This document shows, one piece after another, positions 21,909 to 26,961 of a stretch of DNA of 26,961 nt (position 1 is the first letter of the stretch; each line of letters begins with the position of its first letter). The position numbers and the translations under genes were made by a program. The stretch comes from a virus. The stretch spans positions 1-26,961 of IMG/VR virus record IMGVR_UViG_3300005253_000588; one strand, given 5' to 3'. Under the pieces are notes generated by a model that was given only the letters and a program-made list of their open reading frames with translations, was not told the origin of the DNA and made no database searches.

Positions 21909-22108
21909 TGCAACGTGCTCCCGACCTATCGCTGGTGATGGTGCGCCTCGCTGAGCGCGGGCTGTGCCCCCACGACCAACTACCGCGTTCCTCCTGCAGG
22001 TCCACGACCAACTACCGCGTTCCTCCTGCACGATCGTATGAGAAGCCGCCAAATTCCTACGAATGGGGGGCTGGTGAACGGCCCGGATTGTGCCGATACT
22101 CTAACTGA
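21908..22108 (+). CDS. Small protein with C-terminus rewritten by a tandem duplication
   Basis: 66 residues. It reads MQRAPDLSLVMVRLAERGLCPHDQLPRSSC and then passes through the second copy of a 32-bp duplication in a new frame (STTNYRVPPARSYEKPP...). With a single copy the gene would end CPHDQLPRSSCTIV. The extended tail also runs through a promoter-like repeat and looks non-native. The original product would have been about 44 residues. The function is unknown. Confidence 0.55.
   Translation: MQRAPDLSLVMVRLAERGLCPHDQLPRSSCRSTTNYRVPPARSYEKPPNSYEWGAGERPGLCRYSN
21970..22030. repeat. 32-bp tandem duplication
   Basis: A 29-base sequence at 21970-21998 is repeated exactly at 22002-22030, with period 32 (three bases GGT between copies). 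Because 32 is not a multiple of three, the duplication shifts the reading frame of the gene it lies in. Confidence 0.9.
22080..22102 (+). promoter_or_regulatory. Repeated element (copy 2) before the structured leader
   Basis: GGCCCG plus GTGCCGATACT (22090-22100) matches 18020-18039. TACTCT at 22097-22102 fits a TANNNT -10. It would start transcription about 110 bases upstream of the gene at 22223. Confidence 0.5.
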
Positions 22109-22126
22109 GGGGGGGATAGGAAGCCA

Positions 22127-22176
22127 CCGAGCCAGCCGAGCAGGCCGCAAGGCCGCCGAGCCAGCCGAGTAGGCTC
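22127..22176 (+). repeat. Repeat pair with GNRA-type hairpin in leader
   Basis: CCGAGCCAGCCGAGYAGG occurs at 22127-22144 and 22156-22173 with one mismatch. At their junction GGCC-GCAA-GGCC (22143-22154) is a 4-bp hairpin with a GNRA tetraloop. GAGCC (22158-22162) can also pair with GGCTC (22172-22176). The whole 22109-22222 gap has no plausible gene and is likely leader RNA. Confidence 0.5.
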
Positions 22177-22222
22177 CCTGCCCCGCCCCCACCGACCGGG
22201 AAGCAGTGAACGGAAGACCCCA

Positions 22223-22543
22223 ATGAACGACACCGACTACACCGCCGACGACTGGAGCCTCTTCACCCAGATGGCCGTGGCCCCCGGTGCGCCCACGCGC
22301 GACGAGGTGGCTGCCGACTTGAACGCGGCGCTGGCCGACTCGATCCGCACCAGCGACTACAGCTACATCGAGCACGAGATGAAGCACCACAGCGCAGCAG
22401 GGGCCAACGACAGTGAGGCCCACAACTTTGCAGAGCGCAAGTACCGCGCAGGCATCTTCAGCGCAGGCGCGGCAGCGATCTGCACCTACGACACCTGCCG
22501 AGAGTCCACGCACGTGGCAGCGCGAGCGCCGGTGACCTCGTGA
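22223..22543 (+). CDS. Hypothetical protein
   Basis: 106 residues. An acidic N-terminus (NDTDYTADDWSLF) is followed by helices with EHEMKHHSAAGANDSEAHNFAERKYRAGIFSAGAAAICTYDTC. The family is not recognised. The ribosome site is poor (GGAAGACC), and a repeat-bearing leader lies upstream, so post-transcriptional control is possible. It overlaps the next GTG by 4 bases. Confidence 0.65.
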   Translation: MNDTDYTADDWSLFTQMAVAPGAPTRDEVAADLNAALADSIRTSDYSYIEHEMKHHSAAGANDSEAHNFAERKYRAGIFSAGAAAICTYDTCRESTHVAARAPVTS

Positions 22544-22770
22544 CTAGCACCGCACCCTATGTCTACGCCGACCGTTGGAAGAAGGCCAACCGCTACGGGA
22601 ACCGCCTCCGCACAGCTGCCGAGCGTCGGTACGTCTTCGCTTACCTCGACTGGATGGCGTGCGGAGCGGTCACCGAGGCACCAGAGCACACCCAGCGCGT
22701 CACGAAGTCTCGGGCCACGGTGATCCGAGAGACCATCCACGGGTTCGCGCTGTGGGGAGATGCTGTATGA
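22540..22770 (+). CDS. Small hypothetical protein
   Basis: 76 residues from GTG 22540, overlapping the previous stop. The sequence KKANRYGNRLRTAAERRYVFAYLDWMACGAV and RVTKSRATVIRETIHGFALW is basic and helical and could be a small DNA-binding fold, but no clear helix-turn-helix is seen. It overlaps the next ATG by 4 bases. Confidence 0.65.
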   Translation: MTSTAPYVYADRWKKANRYGNRLRTAAERRYVFAYLDWMACGAVTEAPEHTQRVTKSRATVIRETIHGFALWGDAV

Positions 22771-22973
22771 GCTGGGACGGACACGACGAGCCCGAGGACT
22801 TCATCACCCGGTGCCGGGAGTGCGCCCGCGAAATCTACTCCCAGTGGTACCACACCGACCACGACCGCGACGACCACGACGCCCTGCCCGAGACACAGGT
22901 GCAGCGCCTAGAGCGACAGGTCCGCGAGCTACAGGAGCAGGTGCGGCTGCTCGGGCACGTGCACGAATCGTGA
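22767..22973 (+). CDS. Small protein with CxxC and coiled coil
   Basis: 68 residues. CREC near the N-terminus, a His/Asp-rich middle (HTDHDRDDHD) and a C-terminal coiled coil (VQRLERQVRELQEQVRLLG). It may dimerise and bind metal. Overlaps of 4 bases on both sides. The function is unknown. Confidence 0.7.
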   Translation: MSWDGHDEPEDFITRCRECAREIYSQWYHTDHDRDDHDALPETQVQRLERQVRELQEQVRLLGHVHES

Positions 22974-23350
22974 GCGACCACACCGACCAGATGCTGCTGT
23001 ATCTCGGGTACTACCCCGGCACGGCGCTCCTGATCATGAACGGCGACTACAACGAAGGAGTGACCGAACCCATGCGACACGTAGAGCCACCCCCGGAGTG
23101 TATCCACCGCTACGGCACCTCAAGGTATGAGGAGCCGGACGGAACACCCACCCCTCCCGAGGTCGTCAGGGCAGGCCCCGGCTGCGAGTGGGTACGACGG
23201 TGCGCGGATTGCGGAATCCGAATCGACCAACCCGGTGGCCCCACCCAGACGCGAGAGCCCGAGGTGGAGGACCCCGACACAGGGTACCGATACGCGGTCA
23301 GGGCCCATGACCCCGCCACTGGCGACAGCGACAAATATGGTGATCGATGA
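22970..23350 (+). CDS. Hypothetical protein with CxxC
   Basis: 126 residues from GTG 22970. The first 30 residues are hydrophobic (LLYLGYYPGTALLIM). The rest contains ECIHRY and CEWVRRCADCGIRI, likely a zinc site. An internal ATG at 23071 with AAGGAG upstream could give a shorter form lacking the first 33 residues. The function is unknown. Confidence 0.65.
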   Translation: MSDHTDQMLLYLGYYPGTALLIMNGDYNEGVTEPMRHVEPPPECIHRYGTSRYEEPDGTPTPPEVVRAGPGCEWVRRCADCGIRIDQPGGPTQTREPEVEDPDTGYRYAVRAHDPATGDSDKYGDR

Positions 23351-24270
23351 TGTGCTCACGAGTGTACACCGCACAGGCAGGTGTCGGCGATAACCCCGTG
23401 CAAACCCCCGAGGACCCCGACAGCAGCCGCCACGACGGACCCCACCGATGGCGTGTGGTGGATGTGCAGCACGACGGCAGCAGCGAGCCTCGATGGACGT
23501 GCATCACTCTGGGGTGGAGGTGCACCCTCGTGAGCTGCGGCAGCCTCGTTGTTGAGGGCACGTACCATTGCGCGGTCCACACCGCTGAGGCTGTGTGCGT
23601 GTGCGGCGAGCTTGAGAACAACCACGCGTACACCGTCGTCGGCCTTGAGGGCCTCCCCACGCTCGGGCTCAGCGACGGTGTGAACTGGCACGCCTACCTC
23701 GAGGAGCCCAACCCTGACCCCGAGGGGGAGCTTGCTTACATGCGCCTCAGCAGACTACCCTCAGCTCTGAACCTGTGCCGGTGTGGACACCCGAAGATCG
23801 TCCACTGGAGCACGAGCCCACCGTACCCCACATGTGGGTGCAGGGACTGCAACGACTGCATCGTATATGAGGAGGCCTCGATGGAGCTAGAACACGATCT
23901 GTCAGTGAACGGCCGCGACTGTAACGCCGAGGGCTGCGAGGCCCAGGTACGCATCGCTGGTGGCCTCCTGTGCCTCGAACACTGGCTGGTACAGATGCCT
24001 ACGCCACGACACCCTCCCGAGGAGCGCCAGCACACCACCGGCCGCTCAGGCACCGTCACGGGCCGCAGGGTCTCGAACACGCCGAACCTGCGGGAGCTGG
24101 ATCGCACGCCCGGGGCAGAGGCCTCCAAGTGCATCCGCGTCGTGCTCAGGCAGGACCACCTCAAGGCCACCATTCCCACGCCCATCGTGGCCCCACCCCT
24201 GCCTCCGGGGTTGGTGCGACATGTGTTCCGCCACTGGGCGGACCTGCTGCGAGGGGTAGGCTCCTCGTGA
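23347..24270 (+). CDS. Multi-module Cys/His-rich protein
   Basis: 307 residues. Two modules share C-x-C-G-x5-H (84-93 and 144-153). Other groups are CITLGWRC, CAVH, TCGCRDCNDC (162-171) and CNAEGC...CLEH (192-212). At least three zinc sites are likely. Residues 235-255 contain TGRxVSxTPxLxExxR, a segment shared with the gene at 24530. The start ATG overlaps the previous stop. The protein may bind nucleic acid or other proteins. No enzyme motif is seen. Confidence 0.7.
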   Translation: MMCSRVYTAQAGVGDNPVQTPEDPDSSRHDGPHRWRVVDVQHDGSSEPRWTCITLGWRCTLVSCGSLVVEGTYHCAVHTAEAVCVCGELENNHAYTVVGLEGLPTLGLSDGVNWHAYLEEPNPDPEGELAYMRLSRLPSALNLCRCGHPKIVHWSTSPPYPTCGCRDCNDCIVYEEASMELEHDLSVNGRDCNAEGCEAQVRIAGGLLCLEHWLVQMPTPRHPPEERQHTTGRSGTVTGRRVSNTPNLRELDRTPGAEASKCIRVVLRQDHLKATIPTPIVAPPLPPGLVRHVFRHWADLLRGVGSS

Positions 24271-24380
24271 GCCGCTGGGGCTGGGTGCTGTGCCTGTTCG
24301 GTCGCCACGACCTGAAGGTGCTTGACAGCATGGGCAGCCAGTGCCTACGGTGTCGGGTGTACAGATTCGAGGAGGACTAG
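24267..24380 (+). CDS. Very small Cys protein, 37 residues
   Basis: GTG 24267 overlaps the previous stop and the TAG directly precedes the next ATG. The translation WGWVLCLFGRHDLKVLDSMGSQCLRCRVYRFEED has one CxxC and a HDLK segment resembling half a zinc ribbon. The function is unknown. Confidence 0.55.
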   Translation: MSRWGWVLCLFGRHDLKVLDSMGSQCLRCRVYRFEED

Positions 24381-24530
24381 ATGGCTACCTTGACGACATG
24401 GTGTTGTGGCGCAGGGCCCGAGAGGCATTGCCCAGAGCAGACTAGGGTTCGCGGATGCCGACACACGGAGTGCGCTCTCATCCACGACCACCTGTTCACG
24501 GAGCACAAGGTGACCGTGGAGATGCAGTGA
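24381..24530 (+). CDS. Small zinc-module protein, 49 residues
   Basis: ATG 24381 follows the previous stop with GAGGAG 6 bases upstream. The protein consists mostly of a single module: CC-x6-HCP-x7-C-x4-C-x2-IH. The identical spacing occurs in the next gene (residues 180-207), so one arose from the other. The stop overlaps the next ATG (TGATG). Confidence 0.7.
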   Translation: MATLTTWCCGAGPERHCPEQTRVRGCRHTECALIHDHLFTEHKVTVEMQ

Positions 24531-25366
24531 TGCACACCCTACGAGCCCCTCTGGAGGGCAAGCCGTCCCCAGCCCATACGAGCGTGACGATCATCGTCGA
24601 CCGGCTGGAGTCCACATGGGGGTCACGGCTGCTACGCCGTAAGCCGATCCCGCACTGCACGGCGTTCCCGGCGTACAACTGGCACATCGCCAACGAGGAA
24701 TTCAAGGCCGGGGTGAGGCAGGGCATCGCTGACAGCGGAGGCGTCTGGCGCGACCCAGACCCAGAGCCGTCGCTACCCCGCACCGAGCCCGAGGTCTTAG
24801 AGGTGCAGGACATGGCTACCACCGACCTCGATCGGGAGCTGATCGTCCGCCTCAAAGCACAGGGCGGTACTCGTACCGGACGACTGGTCTCGGACACGCC
24901 GAAGCTGTGGGAACGCCAACGTGTCCCCCACGAGCCAGAGCGAGGCGTCACCGGACGCCTACCCTCGGCAGGGCCACCGGCCTTGCAGGAGATACCCTAC
25001 AGGCCCACCACAGCCCCGAGGTCAGGGCGCATGCACAACAGCAGGACCCCATTGAACGACCTCACGTGCTGCACCCTGCCCCGCACGGCCCACTGCCCCC
25101 ATGCGCTGGTGGACGGCCGATGCCCGGTGGACGGCTGCATGCGCATCCACCACGGCCGTGAGAACGCGGCCCTGTCGGGGGTGATTGAGGCCCGCCAGAT
25201 GTACGCCGACATCGTCGAACGAGGCCAGCACCTCCAGCGGTGTGGGTACAACGGCGATACGCCCTGCACGTGCTACGTGGCCGTGCGCCTCGACATCATC
25301 ATCCGCGTGGCGCGCCTCTACCCGGAGATACCACTCTACGACGTGGAAGCGAGGCCGTCGTCATGA
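24530..25366 (+). CDS. Composite protein with duplicated zinc module
   Basis: 278 residues from ATG 24530. The N-terminal 80 residues (SVTIIVDRLESTWGSRLLRRK...) look alpha/beta. Residues 113-133 carry the TGRxVSxTPxLxExxR segment shared with the gene at 23347. Residues 180-207 carry the CC-x6-HCP-x7-C-x4-C-x2-IH module of the preceding gene. The C-terminus has CGYNGDTPCTC and a helix. It looks built from mobile small modules. The function is unknown. Confidence 0.7.
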   Translation: MHTLRAPLEGKPSPAHTSVTIIVDRLESTWGSRLLRRKPIPHCTAFPAYNWHIANEEFKAGVRQGIADSGGVWRDPDPEPSLPRTEPEVLEVQDMATTDLDRELIVRLKAQGGTRTGRLVSDTPKLWERQRVPHEPERGVTGRLPSAGPPALQEIPYRPTTAPRSGRMHNSRTPLNDLTCCTLPRTAHCPHALVDGRCPVDGCMRIHHGRENAALSGVIEARQMYADIVERGQHLQRCGYNGDTPCTCYVAVRLDIIIRVARLYPEIPLYDVEARPSS

Positions 25367-25467
25367 GCCCTCTACAGGCAGCGCAGTACGTGGCCGTCGG
25401 CCTAGGGGCGTTCCTCGGGTTCGGGATCGTGGCCACGTTCCTAGCGTGGGTGAGCGGGGGCTGCTGA
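25363..25467 (+). CDS. Membrane peptide, 34 residues
   Basis: ATG 25363 overlaps the previous stop. After MSPLQAAQY it reads VAVGLGAFLGFGIVATFLAWV, one membrane helix, ending SGGC. Tight coupling to the upstream gene supports translation. The role is unknown. Confidence 0.6.
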   Translation: MSPLQAAQYVAVGLGAFLGFGIVATFLAWVSGGC

Positions 25468-25468
25468 G

Positions 25469-25711
25469 ATGGCGAAGCTCGACGATGCTGTGCAGATTCT
25501 GATCCAGCGAGCGCTCGTCCTGCGGACGATGGAGCACCGGCCCGGCTGCGAGTTCATGGTGACGCGGAACCCTGATTGCTGCGGGTGCACAGCAGCCATC
25601 ACCGTGGACATGCTGATCAACCTCGTGACAACGGCAGCCCTGCAGTCTACCCTTGAGGAGGTCCGGCGACAGGTGCGCTCGGCAGCCGACCAGTTCAAGG
25701 AGACAGCATGA
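25469..25711 (+). CDS. Small helical protein with Cys pair
   Basis: 80 residues. RPGCEFMVTRNPDCCGCTAAI in the middle gives a cysteine cluster, flanked by helices (AVQILIQRALVLRTM and STLEEVRRQVRSAADQFKE). It may bind a metal. It overlaps the next gene by 4 bases. Confidence 0.65.
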   Translation: MAKLDDAVQILIQRALVLRTMEHRPGCEFMVTRNPDCCGCTAAITVDMLINLVTTAALQSTLEEVRRQVRSAADQFKETA

Positions 25712-26052
25712 GCGACAATGGCTACCCGGTGCGCGACACCCTAGAGGAGATCGAACGCTGGGGCCGTGCCCGGCGCTTCGCTCACGACGTCAAGGCAGAG
25801 AGCAAGGAGGCCCGTGCCCTGTTCCGGAACTCAGGACACCACCCCGAGCTGGACCACATCCCGCTCATCGAGTTCGCGATGTTCCTAGTCGAGGAGATCG
25901 GCAAGGTGGCCCGAGCCACGAACAAGATGCTCATCTCCACAGACAGCCCCGAGGAGTACAATCGCTGGCTGGCCTACGGCCGCTCGCGGCTGGTGACCTC
26001 CGCCTCGTTGATCCAGCGCATGGCTGAAGTGTGGGAGGACTACGAACGATGA
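25708..26052 (+). CDS. Hypothetical helical protein
   Basis: 114 residues, mostly helical: DTLEEIERWGRARRFAHDVKAESKEARALFRNSGHHPELDHIPLIEFAMFLVEEIGKVARATNK. The spacing of charged residues and the EFAMFLVEEIGKVARATN segment recall MazG-like or similar four-helix proteins, but key metal-binding residues are not clear. The function is unknown. Confidence 0.65.
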   Translation: MSDNGYPVRDTLEEIERWGRARRFAHDVKAESKEARALFRNSGHHPELDHIPLIEFAMFLVEEIGKVARATNKMLISTDSPEEYNRWLAYGRSRLVTSASLIQRMAEVWEDYER

Positions 26053-26123
26053 CCGCCCCCGGGTCGGTGCTGCTGGACTTGACAGTCGCGATCCCCGTCG
26101 CTATCGTGGCCCTAGGAGGCTAA
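26049..26123 (+). CDS. Possible hydrophobic micropeptide, 24 residues
   Basis: ATG 26049 overlaps the previous stop, and the frame reads SVLLDLTVAIPVAIVALGG before TAA. The same DNA contains a promoter-like TTGACA-17-TATCGT, so the open frame may be accidental. Confidence 0.35.
   Translation: MTAPGSVLLDLTVAIPVAIVALGG
26079..26107 (+). promoter_or_regulatory. Promoter-like sequence
   Basis: TTGACA (26079-26084), exactly 17 bases, then TATCGT (26102-26107). It lies 20 bases before ATG 26128, which has CTAGGAGG as ribosome site. The leader would be very short. Confidence 0.5.
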
Positions 26124-26127
26124 CCCC

Positions 26128-26583
26128 ATGAGACTAGAAACGACATACGGCCTCGGCGACATCGTGTACGCCGCCCAGCCCACCAGCCGCGAGGAGCGAC
26201 ACTCGTGTCGGCCCTGTGGAGGCGAGGGCAAGATCAAGGCGCTCGACGATAGCGTCCAGAGTTGTAGCACATGCTACGGCCGCCAGTACACCGTGACCCA
26301 TACCTCGATCTACAAGACCATGGCGCTCACCATCGGGGAGGTCCGGGTTCAGCGGCGAAACACCGAGCAAGAGAACGTCTACATGTGCGTCGAGACCGGC
26401 ATCGGCTCCGGCCGCCTGTGGAAAGAGGAGAAGCTGCACGAGAGCCGAGGGCAGGCCGAGATCGATGCGGCCCACCAGCTCGTCGAGCAGGAGGCACAGA
26501 AGCAACGCCGCCGGGAGGCCGAGGTCGCGGAAGCTGAGGAGCTGGTCGAGAACCTCGCCAAGCATGAGCAGGCCTCCTCATGA
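26128..26583 (+). CDS. Protein with DnaJ-type zinc-finger-like motif and coiled coil
   Basis: 151 residues. CRPCGGEGKI and CSTCYGRQ form a two-knuckle site like half of a DnaJ cysteine-rich domain. A beta-rich middle follows, then a long charged coiled coil (about 108-148). AGGAGG lies 8 bases before the ATG. Similar small proteins are common in actinophages, and their role is unknown. A standard DnaJ J-domain is absent. Confidence 0.75.
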   Translation: MRLETTYGLGDIVYAAQPTSREERHSCRPCGGEGKIKALDDSVQSCSTCYGRQYTVTHTSIYKTMALTIGEVRVQRRNTEQENVYMCVETGIGSGRLWKEEKLHESRGQAEIDAAHQLVEQEAQKQRRREAEVAEAEELVENLAKHEQASS

Positions 26584-26900
26584 GCTGCCTAGTGTGCCAC
26601 CAGACAACACGACCCGTTCACTTTGGCGGGCCGAATGCCATCACCCACCTAGACGGCTACGGGCGTCGCCTGAATACCGGCCACGAGCCGGTGGCGGTCG
26701 TGGCGTGGCCGACGTCCTCAGTGGGCGGCCCCATGGCGGGCAACGACTGGCTGGACGATGCGTGGAACGATCTGTTCGCCACCTACGACGAGGTCGGAGC
26801 AGCATCCATTGGAGGCCACGACACCACTTCCGAGGTCGAGCGCTTCGCGAAGGCTCAGCAGAACCTCGTCGACGCGGTGGTAGAGGTGATGACCCGATGA
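26580..26900 (+). CDS. Hypothetical protein with N-terminal CxxC
   Basis: 106 residues. It starts MSCLVCHQTTRPVHFGG, a Cys pair plus His, and continues with an acidic helical half (NDWLDDAWNDLFATYDEV). An internal ATG at 26731 begins MAGNDWLDDAW and could be a separate start, but no stop separates the two parts. Overlaps of 4 bases on both sides. The function is unknown. Confidence 0.65.
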   Translation: MSCLVCHQTTRPVHFGGPNAITHLDGYGRRLNTGHEPVAVVAWPTSSVGGPMAGNDWLDDAWNDLFATYDEVGAASIGGHDTTSEVERFAKAQQNLVDAVVEVMTR

Positions 26901-26961
26901 GGCCCTTCATCGTGACGTCCGCCCACACGATCAACCTCGACCTCGTGACCTCATGGGTGTG
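26897..26961 (+). CDS. Partial gene at right edge
   Basis: ATG 26897 overlaps the previous stop, and the frame MRPFIVTSAHTINLDLVTSWV stays open to the end of the window. Too little is visible to name it. Confidence 0.55.
   Translation, partial: MRPFIVTSAHTINLDLVTSWV

Noticed and set aside
21970-22030. Two-copy repeat as a minimal CRISPR array
   Set aside because: The copies are separated by only 3 bases, so there is no spacer. It is a tandem duplication.

Overview
The window is a stretch of an actinobacterial tailed-phage (or prophage) genome. The DNA is GC-rich, every convincing gene lies on the + strand, and many genes overlap by 1-4 bases (ATGA, GTGA, TTGA, TGATG). The core is a classic packaging and head block: small and large terminase, portal, MuF-type head protein and an XkdF-like prohead protease. 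The major capsid gene is not in the window and probably lies downstream. The high GC content, frequent GTG/TTG starts, the RAMA-like and SprT-like proteins and the many small zinc-binding proteins suggest a large-genome phage of Actinobacteria. The host genus cannot be read from the sequence.

Region 1 (1-5643) is DNA metabolism and recombination. It holds a partial gene, a Cas4/RecB-type nuclease with a four-cysteine Fe-S signature, a coiled-coil protein that may be a recombination mediator, a repeat-rich DNA-binding-like protein that looks recently acquired, a calcineurin-like phosphoesterase, a RuvC-like resolvase, a 5'(3')-deoxyribonucleotidase and four small unknown genes. Region 2 (5640-7786) holds the terminases. 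Region 3 (7816-10149) is a small-gene island with an MmcB-like PD-(D/E)XK protein and a RAMA-domain protein.

Region 4 (10373-13433) starts with a hairpin and a promoter-like element. The portal gene follows and appears to start at a CTG codon. After it come a MuF protein with a C-terminal ADP-ribosyltransferase-like domain and a small Cys-rich partner. Region 5 (13435-20072) is an accessory cassette inserted in the head module: many small zinc-ribbon and membrane peptides, then an Rnl2-type RNA ligase, a SprT-like metallopeptidase with a RAMA-like tail, and RtcB. The two ligases have complementary end chemistries and suggest RNA repair during infection.

Region 6 (20077-20940) is the prohead protease, with its own promoter-like element and structured leader. 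The element matches the one in front of the portal. Region 7 (20976-26961) is a second accessory stretch: a Gp88-like protein, many zinc-binding small proteins with internally duplicated modules, tiny membrane peptides and a DnaJ-zinc-finger-like protein.

Non-coding signals include three families of paired intergenic repeats that look like promoters, two terminator-like hairpins, two structured leaders, and a 32-bp tandem duplication that seems to have shifted the end of one small gene. No tRNA, rRNA, CRISPR array, integrase, attachment site or insertion sequence was found.
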